This document shows positions 42,875-51,605 of a DNA stretch of 64,000 nucleotides, piece after piece (the first letter of the stretch is position 1; every line of letters begins with the position of its first letter). Source of the stretch: FEN-1191 sp964528845 (GTDB lineage Bacteria > Pseudomonadota > Gammaproteobacteria > Steroidobacterales > Steroidobacteraceae). The DNA lies in the NCBI GenBank assembly GCA_964528845.1, contig CAZGVE010000001.1, positions 62,001 through 126,000 of the forward strand. The letters run 5' to 3'. Below the pieces are notes generated by a model. The model worked only from the letters and a program-made list of their open reading frames with translations, ran no database searches and was not told where the DNA came from. Both the position numbers and the translations under genes were made by a program.

Positions 42875-43750
42875 ATGAAGTACCGCCATGCCTTCCACGC
42901 CGGCAATTTTGCCGACGTCCACAAGCATGTCGCGCTCGGTGCGCTGCTGCTGGCGATGCAGCGCAAGGACAAGGGACTGTTTTACCTGGAGACCCACGCC
43001 GGGGCGGGTTGCTACGATCTGTCGGCGGCTGGCAGCCACCGCAGTGCGGAAGCCAGACACGGAATCACAGCGCTGCTGGCAGCAGCGTCCGGGCTGACCG
43101 CACCCGAGCTGCTGCATTACTGTGGCCTCGTCGTGGCGCTGCGCACTCAGCTTGGCAATCCGATGGCCTATCCGGGCTCACCGTGGCTGGCAGCGCGACT
43201 GCTGCGGCCCCAGGATCGTGGCCTGTGCTGCGAATGGCAGCCCTCCGAATGCCGGGCACTAGAGCGCGCACTCGGCGGCATGCGCCGGATGCGCATTGAA
43301 TGTGCGGACGGTTACAGTCAGTTGCGAGCGGTGCTGCCGCCGCGCGAGCGGCGCGCACTGCTGCTGATCGATCCGCCCTATGAAGAGCCAGGCGCGGAGC
43401 TCGAGCGGGCGCTTGCGGCCATCGACATCGTCCTCGATCGGCTTGCGAACGCAGTGATCGCGCTCTGGTACCCGATCAAGGACGAGCGTGCACTCGCGCC
43501 CTGGCTGCGGCGGGTCGCGCAGCAGCTCAAGGCCCCCACGCTGGACCTGGAACTGTGGATCCATGCGCGCGATTCACGCGTCGGGCTGAACGGATCGGGC
43601 CTGCTGGTGGTCAATCCGCCGTTCCAGTTCGAGCAGGAGGCGCGCAACTGGCAGCAGGAGCTGCAGGTCGAACTGGACCCGGCCGGCCGCGGCGGCAGTT
43701 CGACGCGCATGCTGGTCAGCGAGGCCGACCTGCCCCATGCCAGAGCCTGA
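42875..43750 (+). CDS. rlmJ: 23S rRNA (adenine-2030-N6)-methyltransferase
   Basis: This SAM-dependent enzyme methylates A2030 of 23S rRNA. The ATG at 42875, 11 nt after topA, gives 291 residues and the family start MKYRHAFHAGNFADVHKH. The methyltransferase core includes YLETHAGAGCYDL (SAM site) and the catalytic LIDPPYEE motif, then WYPIKDE and NGSGLLVVNPP. E. coli RlmJ has 280 residues. The frame is open upstream within topA but lacks homology there. It overlaps aroE by 14 nt. Confidence 0.92.
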   Translation: MKYRHAFHAGNFADVHKHVALGALLLAMQRKDKGLFYLETHAGAGCYDLSAAGSHRSAEARHGITALLAAASGLTAPELLHYCGLVVALRTQLGNPMAYPGSPWLAARLLRPQDRGLCCEWQPSECRALERALGGMRRMRIECADGYSQLRAVLPPRERRALLLIDPPYEEPGAELERALAAIDIVLDRLANAVIALWYPIKDERALAPWLRRVAQQLKAPTLDLELWIHARDSRVGLNGSGLLVVNPPFQFEQEARNWQQELQVELDPAGRGGSSTRMLVSEADLPHARA

Positions 43751-44576
43751 CCGTTACGCAGTGATCGGGCACCCGATCGCACACAGCCGCTCGCCGTGGA
43801 TTCATGCCGAGTTCGCACGCGCGACCGGCCAATCCATGGTGTACACCGCGATCGATGCGACGCCGGCCGCGCTCGGCGAGGTGCTACGGTCATTCTTCGA
43901 TAGCGGCGGGCGTGGGCTCAATGTCACCGTTCCGCACAAGCAGGCAGTGCTGGGACTGATGAGCTCCTTGAGTGAACGGGCACGGGTTGCGGGAGCCGTG
44001 AATACGATCGCACGACAATCCTCCGGCACGCTGTTCGGCGACAACACCGATGGCGTCGGGTTCATGCGCGACCTCACGATCAACGTCGCCGTCCCGGTCG
44101 AGACCCGCCGCGTGTTGCTGCTCGGCGCCGGAGGTGCGGCGCGGGGCCTGCTTAGCCCCCTGCTTGCCGCCCACCCGGCCGAACTCGTGATTGCCAACCG
44201 TGACCTGGCGCGCGCACTCGAGCTCGCCACCCGCTTCGCGGCCGCCGGCCCGCTGCGCGCCTGCGGCTATGACGGTCTGGCAGCGCTGGCGCCTAAGCCC
44301 TTCGACCTGATCGTCAATGCGACCGCAGCCAGCCTGCACCAGCAGCTGCCACCGCTGAGCCCTGGGCTGGTGGGTCCGGGCACCGTCTGCTATGACCTGG
44401 CCTACGGCCCCGCCAGCACGCCATTTGTGTTGTGGGCGCGCGCGCACGGCGCAGGCCTGACATGCATGGGCGCGGGCATGCTCGTCGAGCAGGCGGCGGA
44501 GGCATTCCTGCTCTGGCGCGGCGTGCGCCCCGACACCGCGGACGTGCTGGCCCAACTTCGGGCCTCCGGAGGCTGA
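43737..44576 (+). CDS. aroE: shikimate dehydrogenase
   Basis: This NADPH-dependent enzyme reduces 3-dehydroshikimate to shikimate in aromatic amino acid synthesis. It has 279 residues, normal length. Visible motifs: substrate site YAVIGHPIAHSRSPWIH, catalytic lysine in NVTVPHK, AVNTI, the Asp in GDNTDGVGF, the NADP Rossmann loop LLGAGGAARG with following NRD, and GAGMLVEQAAEAF near the end. It overlaps rlmJ by 14 nt at its start, and the DUF885 gene begins 4 nt after its stop. Confidence 0.95.
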   Translation: MPEPDRYAVIGHPIAHSRSPWIHAEFARATGQSMVYTAIDATPAALGEVLRSFFDSGGRGLNVTVPHKQAVLGLMSSLSERARVAGAVNTIARQSSGTLFGDNTDGVGFMRDLTINVAVPVETRRVLLLGAGGAARGLLSPLLAAHPAELVIANRDLARALELATRFAAAGPLRACGYDGLAALAPKPFDLIVNATAASLHQQLPPLSPGLVGPGTVCYDLAYGPASTPFVLWARAHGAGLTCMGAGMLVEQAAEAFLLWRGVRPDTADVLAQLRASGG

Positions 44577-44580
44577 TTCC

Positions 44581-46356
44581 ATGCGTATCGTGCACAACGC
44601 CGCGCTGAGCTGCATCGCCGCCTTGGTGCTGCTGGCCGCGAGTGCGCGGACGCCGGCGGCCGAACCTTCAGCCAGGGGAGGCGATGCACAGCTGCTGCAG
44701 CTCGCCGATCAGTACCTCGATGGCTATTACTTTCCGAACAATCCAACCGCCGCCACCATCGCGGGGGTTCATCGGTATGACGGGCGGCTCGAGGACTACA
44801 GCCTTGCAGGCATACGGCAGCGGATCCAGGCGCTGCACTCCTTCGAGCGGCGCTTCCTGGCAATCGATGCCGGCACGCTCTCGGAACGGGCGCGCGGGGA
44901 TCGCGAGCTGCTGCTCTCGAACATCCGCAGCGCGCTGCTCGACCTGGAGACCATCCGGCCGTGGCAGAAGAATGCCGACGTCTACTCCTCGGGGCTCACG
45001 AACTCGGCATTCGCGCTCATGCAGCGCAGTTTCGCGCCCGCCGTGGCGCGCCTGCGGCTGCTGATTGCGCGCGAACGCGCGATGCCCGCGGCACTGGCGG
45101 CGGCTCGCGAGAATCTGCACAACCCGCCGGAGATCTTTACCAGGATCGCGATCGAGCAGCTGCCCGGAATCATCGGCTTCTTCGAGAACGACCTGCCCGC
45201 CGCGTTCCAGTCTGCCGACGATCCCGCGCTGCAGGCCAGCTTCCGCAACAGCAATGCCGCGGTAGTCCATGCGCTCTCGCGCTACCAGGAATGGCTGCAG
45301 CAGGACCTGCTGCCGCGCTCGCACGGCGATTTCCGGCTCGGCGCCCGGACCTTCAGCGCCAAGCTCGAGGACGACGAGATGGTCGATACACCGCTGCCGC
45401 AGCTGCTTGAGATCGGCATGGCGGACCTGCATCGCAATCAGGCCGATTTTGCACGCGTGGCGCACGAGCTCGAGCCCGACCGCAGCCCGCAGCAGGTGCT
45501 CGAGGAACTCAAGGCCGACCATCCCGATGGCGGACGGCTGTTGCAGGAGTTCCGTGATACCTTCGATGGCCTGCTTGGCTTCATCAACTCCCACCGGATC
45601 ATCACGCTCCCCTCGGACGTGCGACCGCTCGTGCGCGAGACACCACCCTTCCTGCGCGCCACGACCTTCGCGTCGATGGACACGCCGGGAGCGTTCGAGA
45701 CGCTGGCGCAGGAAGCCTACTTCAATGTCACGCTGCCCGATCCGTCGTGGTCCCCTGAACGCACGGCCGGCTTCCTGTCGGCCTTCAACTATCCGGCGAT
45801 CAGTGCGATCGCATCACACGAGGCCTATCCGGGCCACTACATCCAGTTCCTGTGGTTGCATCAGCTGGACGATCGTGTGCGCCGGCTGCTCGGGGCCAAT
45901 ACCAACAGTGAAGGCTGGGCCCACTACTGCGAGCAGATGATGCTCGATGAAGGCTACGGCCAGCCGGGCACCGGCGCTCGGGACGCGCGCGAAGCGATAC
46001 TGCTGCGACTGGGTCAGCTGCAGTGGGCCATCACGCGCGATGCCCGCTACATCGTCGGCATCCAGATGCACACCGGACAGATGAGCATCGACCAGGGCAT
46101 CGACTTCTTCGTCAACGAGGGCTATCAGTCGCGCCAGACCGGCGAGGTGGAAACCAAGCGCGGCGCCTCCGATCCAACCTATCTCTACTACACGCTCGGC
46201 AAGCTCGAGATCCTGAAGCTGCGCGCGGACCTGCAGCGTCGCGACGGGGATCGATTCAGTCTTGGCGCGTTCCACGACGCGTTCATGCAGCAGGGCTTTC
46301 CGCCGATCAGGATCGTGCGCCGCGCGCTGCTGCACGATGACTCGCCACCGCTGTAG
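44581..46356 (+). CDS. DUF885 exported metallopeptidase-like protein
   Basis: This 591-residue protein has a signal peptide (about 1-26, IAALVLLAASARTPAAE), so it is likely periplasmic. The DUF885 family signature SHEAYPGHYIQF carries a His-Glu-x4-His zinc-type pattern, and NSEGWAHYCEQMMLDEGYG supplies a further conserved Glu and His. Family members are putative metallopeptidases distantly resembling the M2/M32 fold; few have defined substrates. It lies 4 nt after aroE on the same strand and is convergent with zwf. Confidence 0.82.
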   Translation: MRIVHNAALSCIAALVLLAASARTPAAEPSARGGDAQLLQLADQYLDGYYFPNNPTAATIAGVHRYDGRLEDYSLAGIRQRIQALHSFERRFLAIDAGTLSERARGDRELLLSNIRSALLDLETIRPWQKNADVYSSGLTNSAFALMQRSFAPAVARLRLLIARERAMPAALAAARENLHNPPEIFTRIAIEQLPGIIGFFENDLPAAFQSADDPALQASFRNSNAAVVHALSRYQEWLQQDLLPRSHGDFRLGARTFSAKLEDDEMVDTPLPQLLEIGMADLHRNQADFARVAHELEPDRSPQQVLEELKADHPDGGRLLQEFRDTFDGLLGFINSHRIITLPSDVRPLVRETPPFLRATTFASMDTPGAFETLAQEAYFNVTLPDPSWSPERTAGFLSAFNYPAISAIASHEAYPGHYIQFLWLHQLDDRVRRLLGANTNSEGWAHYCEQMMLDEGYGQPGTGARDAREAILLRLGQLQWAITRDARYIVGIQMHTGQMSIDQGIDFFVNEGYQSRQTGEVETKRGASDPTYLYYTLGKLEILKLRADLQRRDGDRFSLGAFHDAFMQQGFPPIRIVRRALLHDDSPPL

Positions 46357-46373
46357 CGACCGTCCAGCGACCT

Positions 46374-47747
46374 CTAGCCGCTCGGATTGAGCCAGGCGTC
46401 GTTGCCCTCGATCAGCCGCAGCGCCTCGGGCGGCCCCCACGAGCCGCGGGCGTAGTCGTAGACCGGCGTACGGTCGCCCAGTACCGGATCGACCACCGCC
46501 CACTGCGCCTCGATCGCATCCTGGCGACCGAACAGCCCGAGGTCACCACGCAACGCGTCACCGAGCAGACGCTCATAGGGCGTCAGCGCATCGGCCGGCT
46601 GGCGCGTCACGATGAGCTCGACGTCCTCGCCGGCCATGCGCTCGCCGGGAGCCTTGACCCGCATGCCGAGGGCGATCAGCACCTCGCGGTTCAGCCGCAT
46701 GCGCAGGTGGCTCGACAGACTCGGCACGAGTTCGTCGAACACCTCGCGCGGCGGCCGGCGGAATTCGACCACTACTTCGGTGGCCGTTACCGGCAGGCAC
46801 TTGCCGGCGCGGATGTAGAACGGCACGTCGGCCCAGCGCCAGCTGTCCACGTACAACCGTACCGCCGCATAGGTCTCGACCTGCGATCCCTCGGCGACGC
46901 CCGGCTCGCGCCGGTAGCCTTGATACTGGCCGCGCACCACGCTGTGCAGGTCGAGCGGCCGCATCGCGCGCAGCACGCGCGACTTCTCATCGCGCAGCGC
47001 CGCCGCCGTCGCGTGCAGCGGTGGATCCATGATCAGGTTGCTCAATACCTGCAGCAGGTGGTTCTGGATCACGTCCCGGATCGCGCCGGCCTCATCGTAG
47101 AATGCACCGCGCCCGCGAACATCGAAATCCTCCGCCATCGTGATTTGCACACTGCGGATGTGGGCGCGATTCCACAGCGGTTCGAGGAACGCGTTGGCGA
47201 AGCGGGTGTAGAGGATGTTCTGCACCGGCTCCTTGCCGAGATAGTGATCGATGCGGAAGATCGAATCTTCGGGAAAATGCTGCTGCAGGATCGCGTTGAG
47301 CGCACGCGCCGACGCGAGGTCGCGGCCGAAGGGCTTCTCCAGCACCACCCGGGCGTTGCTCGCGCATCCGGCCGCGGCGAGCGCGTTCACCACCGTCGCG
47401 AACACGCTCGGCGGGATCGCGAGGTAGTGCAGCGGCGCGCGTGCATCGCCGAGTTCCGCTCGCAGGCGTTCGAAGGTCGAAGCCGCGCGATAGTCGCCGT
47501 CGACGTAGCGCAGCTGCGCGGCGAGGCGCGAGAAGACCGACTCCTCGAGCGTGCCGTACTCCGCGATCGAGGCGCGCGCGCGCTCGATCAGCTGCTCGCG
47601 CGTCCAGCCGGACCGGCCCACGCCGACGATCGGCGCATTCAGGGCGCCGCGACGCACGAGCGCCTGCAGCGCCGGGAAGATCTGCTTGTAGGCCAGATCA
47701 CCCGTGGCGCCGAAGAACACGAAGGCATCGGATGCGGAAGTTTCCAC
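46374..47747 (-). CDS. zwf: glucose-6-phosphate dehydrogenase
   Basis: This enzyme oxidises glucose-6-phosphate to 6-phosphogluconolactone. The GTG at 47747, 7 nt after the gnd stop, gives 457 residues, shorter than the 490 of E. coli Zwf. The coenzyme loop FFGATGDLAYKQIFPAL, the VVLEKPFGRDLASA block and the active site FRIDHYLGKEPVQN are intact. Zwf proteins of this shorter length often accompany the small Gnd type found next to it. NAD versus NADP preference cannot be assigned from sequence alone. Cotranscribed with gnd. Confidence 0.93.
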   Translation of the reverse strand: METSASDAFVFFGATGDLAYKQIFPALQALVRRGALNAPIVGVGRSGWTREQLIERARASIAEYGTLEESVFSRLAAQLRYVDGDYRAASTFERLRAELGDARAPLHYLAIPPSVFATVVNALAAAGCASNARVVLEKPFGRDLASARALNAILQQHFPEDSIFRIDHYLGKEPVQNILYTRFANAFLEPLWNRAHIRSVQITMAEDFDVRGRGAFYDEAGAIRDVIQNHLLQVLSNLIMDPPLHATAAALRDEKSRVLRAMRPLDLHSVVRGQYQGYRREPGVAEGSQVETYAAVRLYVDSWRWADVPFYIRAGKCLPVTATEVVVEFRRPPREVFDELVPSLSSHLRMRLNREVLIALGMRVKAPGERMAGEDVELIVTRQPADALTPYERLLGDALRGDLGLFGRQDAIEAQWAVVDPVLGDRTPVYDYARGSWGPPEALRLIEGNDAWLNPSG

Positions 47748-47754
47748 TCGCGAC

Positions 47755-48762
47755 TCAGCCGGGACGCGCGGACGCGCGTTCCACGTGTCCACCGAAGCCG
47801 AGCCGCATTGCCGAAAGCACGCGGTTGGCGAATTCCGCCTCGCCGCGCGAACTGAAGCGCGCGAACAGCGCGCTGGCGAGCACCGGCACGGGCACGCCGG
47901 CCTCGATGGCGCTCTGCACCGTCCAGCGGCCCTCCCCGGAATCGGCCACGTTGCCGGCAAACTGCGCCAGCGTCGGATTGCTGGCGAGCTGGCCCGCCAG
48001 CAGGTCGAGCAGCCATGAGCTCACGACACTGCCGTGCCGCCACAGCTCCGCGATTTCGTCGAGCCGGAATGCGAACGCATGCGGTTCGGCGTGCAGTCCG
48101 GGCGCGGTCTCGGCATCGATGGCGCGCTGCACTGCCGGCTGACTGACATGCTGCAGCAGATTGAAACCCTCGGCAAAGGCGGCCATGAGGCCATACTCGA
48201 TGCCGTTGTGGACCATCTTGACGAAGTGCCCCGCACCGCTGGGTCCGACGTGCAGGTAGCCGTGCGCCGCTGTGCTACCGGTCGTACCGGCACTGCCGGT
48301 GGGGGCCGCGAGAGCGCTGAGGATCGGCTCCACCTTCGCGACGGCATCGGCATCGCCGCCGATCATCAGGCAGTACCCGCGCTCCAGTCCCCCCAGGCCG
48401 CCGCTGGTGCCGACATCGAGGTAGTGGATACCCCGTGATGCGAACTCCCGCGCCCGACGCAAATCGTCACCATAGTAGGAGTTGCCGCCGTCGATGATGA
48501 TGTCACCCGTTCGCAGTGCCGGAGCGAGGCTGGCAAGCAGCGGATCGACGGCGCCGGCGGGGATCATGATCCAGACGATTCGTGGTGCGGGTAGCTTGGA
48601 GAGCAGGTCCGGAGGGTTCGCCGCTGCCGTCGCACCGACGTCGGCGAGGGCCGCGCCGGCCGCAGGATCGCGGTCGAATACCACACATCGATGGCCCGCC
48701 TGCGCCAGGCGGCGAACCATGTTTGAGCCCATGCGGCCGAGGCCGATCATTCCGATGTTCAC
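47755..48762 (-). CDS. gnd: 6-phosphogluconate dehydrogenase, short type
   Basis: This enzyme oxidatively decarboxylates 6-phosphogluconate to ribulose-5-phosphate. The GTG at 48762 follows a strong GGGAGAG and gives 335 residues, matching the short GndA/YqeC class rather than the 470-residue E. coli type. NAD(P) loop IGMIGLGRMGSNM, IDGGNSYYGDD, and the catalytic-lysine motif GPSGAGHFVKMVHNGIEYG are present. The short class is often NAD-preferring, as known for several members. The upstream frame to 48819 lacks homology. First gene of the gnd-zwf pair. Confidence 0.92.
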   Translation of the reverse strand: MNIGMIGLGRMGSNMVRRLAQAGHRCVVFDRDPAAGAALADVGATAAANPPDLLSKLPAPRIVWIMIPAGAVDPLLASLAPALRTGDIIIDGGNSYYGDDLRRAREFASRGIHYLDVGTSGGLGGLERGYCLMIGGDADAVAKVEPILSALAAPTGSAGTTGSTAAHGYLHVGPSGAGHFVKMVHNGIEYGLMAAFAEGFNLLQHVSQPAVQRAIDAETAPGLHAEPHAFAFRLDEIAELWRHGSVVSSWLLDLLAGQLASNPTLAQFAGNVADSGEGRWTVQSAIEAGVPVPVLASALFARFSSRGEAEFANRVLSAMRLGFGGHVERASARPG

Positions 48763-48862
48763 TTTCTCTCCCGTGTATCGGCAGCTCCGTGCCGGCATGC
48801 AGGTGGCATCAGAGCACAAACGGTGCCGGCGGGATATCGGTGGCCGGCCGCGAATCGTGGGT

Positions 48863-49897
48863 TCAGGCCCTGTCGCTGGCCTCGGCCCTGGCTACGGTGA
48901 CGCAATTGCGTCCGCGTGCCTTGGACTCGTAGAGCGCCCGGTCGGCGCGCGAGATAAAGGCATCGAGCGCCTCGACCTGGATGCGCGCCGCGACGCCGAT
49001 CGACACCGAGACGCCGCCGACGACCTCGTCGGTATCGGCCCGGCGCAGCGCGCCGCGCGAGACCGATGTTCGTACGCGCTCCGCGAGCGCACTGGCGCCT
49101 GGCAGATCAGATTGTGCGAGCAGCACCGCGAACTCGTCACCACCGATGCGCGCAATCGATCCGCGCTCGCCGATGCAGCCGCGCAGCACGTTGGCGACCG
49201 CCACGATGACCTTGTCGCCGAGCAGGTGCCCGTGGGTGTCGTTGATCGCCTTGAAATTGTCGATGTCCAGCATCAACAGGCAGCAGCCAGCCGGACCGTC
49301 GCGTTCCAGGCGCACCAGTTGCTGGTCGAAGCCGCGGCGATTCAGCAGCGCCGTGATCGGATCGCGCTGCGCGAGACCCTGCGCCACCTCGAGTTCCCCG
49401 CGCAGGCGCTCGACCTCGAGCGCGCTGCGTCGCAGGTGCTCGTGAAATTGTTCGGTGGAGGCCTGCATGCGCGTGGTATCCGTGATCAGCGAGTGCACGA
49501 TCACGTCGAGCGCGTCGCCGCCGAGCCCGTGCTCGAGGCGGCCGCGGTAGCCGTTGAGCTCGGAGCCGAATTGCTGCACTTCCTGGCCGGCTTCGTGGGC
49601 CGCCCCATCGACGTCCTTCATCAGCCGCTCGATGTCGACACGCATCCGCACCGAGGCATCGATGTCCCGCTGTGCGACATGGGCCGCGTAGAATTGATAG
49701 ATGTCCTCGTCGTTGAGCTGCGTCCCCTTGGCGAGGCGCGCGTCGATCGCGGTGCGCAGCGCGGGATTGATTCCCGCCGCGTATTCGTACCAGACAGCGT
49801 AGCTCATCGGATGGAAGCCTGCGGAATGCCGTGCCATCAGCGGCAATACCATACGCAGCAACTCTGCGGATTGCTCGCGCGTATCCCAATAGCGCAT
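48863..49897 (-). CDS. diguanylate cyclase (GGDEF)
   Basis: This 344-residue cytoplasmic protein is predicted to make c-di-GMP. The N-terminal half (1-165) is a soluble region with HPMSYAVWYEYAAGINPALR and no transmembrane segment. A short coiled coil (ALEVERLRGELEVAQ) leads into the GGDEF domain with DPITALLNRRGFD, LDIDNFKAINDTHGH and an intact RIGGDEFAVLL active site. No RxxD product-inhibition site is obvious five residues upstream. A CATAAT on the minus strand at 49952-49947 is a possible -10. The 100-nt gap to gnd shows nothing clear. Confidence 0.9.
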   Translation of the reverse strand: MRYWDTREQSAELLRMVLPLMARHSAGFHPMSYAVWYEYAAGINPALRTAIDARLAKGTQLNDEDIYQFYAAHVAQRDIDASVRMRVDIERLMKDVDGAAHEAGQEVQQFGSELNGYRGRLEHGLGGDALDVIVHSLITDTTRMQASTEQFHEHLRRSALEVERLRGELEVAQGLAQRDPITALLNRRGFDQQLVRLERDGPAGCCLLMLDIDNFKAINDTHGHLLGDKVIVAVANVLRGCIGERGSIARIGGDEFAVLLAQSDLPGASALAERVRTSVSRGALRRADTDEVVGGVSVSIGVAARIQVEALDAFISRADRALYESKARGRNCVTVARAEASDRA

Positions 49898-50019
49898 GTC
49901 GGACGTCCCTGTGGATCGCTGTGCACCGGCACGCGACCGTCGATCAATTATGGACAGAAGCCGCCGGCTTTAACAGTACCTGCGCAGTTCGCAGGCCGCC
50001 GCGCGTGGCGCACGCCCGA

Positions 50020-51552
50020 TCAGAAGTAGGCAACGCCGCTGGATTCGAGCGCGCGATATTGCCAGTATCGAATCTGCGACGCATCGGCGAACACGTCTGC
50101 ATCGCTGGTGTACTCGACGCCGCTGGGCGCGCGGTTGTACCAGAGCGTGTCGAACCAGGCCAGCGCGTTGGTTGCCACGCCTGCTCCCGACGGCAGTTCG
50201 ACTACGAACGCGCTCGTGAGGTTGAAGTCATCGAGGTCGTAACGGCTCAGGGAAGCCGTGCCGACCAGCAGCCAGTCCCGTGCCGCATCCTGAACCAGCA
50301 CGACGCCCGGACTGAACTGCTCGCCGTGCGTTCGGTACCAGCGCACGCGAATCGCGCCGTCGCTCTGCACGATCAGTTCCGAGCTGACCTGGCGATTGGG
50401 CAGACCCGAGCGCTCGAAGCCGTAGCCGTCCTTGCCCGGGTCGAGCAGCACTCGCACCGCGACGCCGCGTCGGGCCGCATCCAGCAGTGCACGCACCAGC
50501 TCGCGCTGCGAGAGGTACAGCGCCGCGATCGCGATGCGATCGCCGGCGCCGGTCGCGTCGATGCGCCTGACGAGCGTGTCGCCGATCGCACCCTCGGTGA
50601 GGACTCGGGCACGCGCCGCGCCGACGCCGCGTGGAGGCGGCACCGCGCTACGCCGCTGCTGCTCGAGCAGTCGCTGCGCACGAGCCTGCACGACGCCGCC
50701 ATCCTGCCAGCCGGAGAACTGCGCGATCACGAATTCGGATTCGAGCACCGGTTCGAGCGCACCGCCCGAGAGCTGCAACGCGCTCGCGCTGTGCAGGCCG
50801 GCCTCGGCATGCAGGGGACGCGAGAACACCAGCCCGTCCAGCCCTCCGGCACCATCGTCGGCGATCAGCAGTTGGCGATGACTGCGCTGGTAGCCCTGTA
50901 GCGCACCCCACAGTCCGAACGATATGCCGGAGGGACCGACCATCAGTGGGTTCGGCCATGCTCCGCGCAGCTGCGTGGTGGTCCACCAGCGGCAGCAAAG
51001 TTCCCAGAGCGCAGCAAAGCCGCCATCCGGGGAGCGTAGTCGGTCCTCGTCGACTACCAGCACCTGGATGCCAGCCTGGCGCAGGCGCCCCAGCAGCGCC
51101 CCGGATGCATCCATCAGCACACTGGACCGATCGGTCAGCACGAGTGCCGCGAGCGCTGGGTGCAGCGAGCGCGCCCGGAGCAGCGCCTCAGTCAACGGGG
51201 CGGCCAGCGGCGCTGCCGCGCGCATCCGCGACGCCGCAGGTCCCGACGCGCCCAGGTCCCCGAACAGGCCGGTGTCGAGCACGAGCAGCTCGCGCGCCCG
51301 CGCGATCATCTGCAGCATCTGGGAATCGATCTGCTGTTCGATCAGCGGCTGGCCCTGGCCGTCGGCCGCCGTCTGGTTATAGAGAAAGCGCACGGCATCG
51401 GCGGGCACCGGCAGCCAGGGCCCGGAGATGTGCACCCCGGGGGGCAGATGGCGCAAGGACAGCCACAGTGCGAGTACCAGCCACGCCGCCAGCAGGCTCA
51501 CTCCCAGCAACCGCAGCGGCCAGGCCAGACTGCCGGCCCACGCGGGCATCAC
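50020..51552 (-). CDS. PLD-like membrane protein, both HKD motifs lost
   Basis: This 510-residue protein has an N-terminal transmembrane helix (about 11-33) and two phospholipase D-like halves. The fold is recognisable: first-half motif SHRQLLIADD, where the catalytic HxK reads His225-Arg-Gln227; second-half LSQRELVRALLDAARRGVAVRVLLDPGKDGYG and NRQVSSEL, then THGEQFSPGVVLV, where the expected HxK is Ser414-Pro-Gly416; then LVGTASLSRYDLDDFNL. Neither half keeps both His and Lys, so phosphodiesterase activity is unlikely. It lies 53 nt downstream of the GGDEF/EAL gene. Confidence 0.75.
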   Translation of the reverse strand: MMPAWAGSLAWPLRLLGVSLLAAWLVLALWLSLRHLPPGVHISGPWLPVPADAVRFLYNQTAADGQGQPLIEQQIDSQMLQMIARARELLVLDTGLFGDLGASGPAASRMRAAAPLAAPLTEALLRARSLHPALAALVLTDRSSVLMDASGALLGRLRQAGIQVLVVDEDRLRSPDGGFAALWELCCRWWTTTQLRGAWPNPLMVGPSGISFGLWGALQGYQRSHRQLLIADDGAGGLDGLVFSRPLHAEAGLHSASALQLSGGALEPVLESEFVIAQFSGWQDGGVVQARAQRLLEQQRRSAVPPPRGVGAARARVLTEGAIGDTLVRRIDATGAGDRIAIAALYLSQRELVRALLDAARRGVAVRVLLDPGKDGYGFERSGLPNRQVSSELIVQSDGAIRVRWYRTHGEQFSPGVVLVQDAARDWLLVGTASLSRYDLDDFNLTSAFVVELPSGAGVATNALAWFDTLWYNRAPSGVEYTSDADVFADASQIRYWQYRALESSGVAYF

Positions 51553-51605
51553 GCGATCCTGGCCCGTCCCGCCCGGTCCAGTCGCGGCGAGAGGCGGCGA
51601 CTCGT

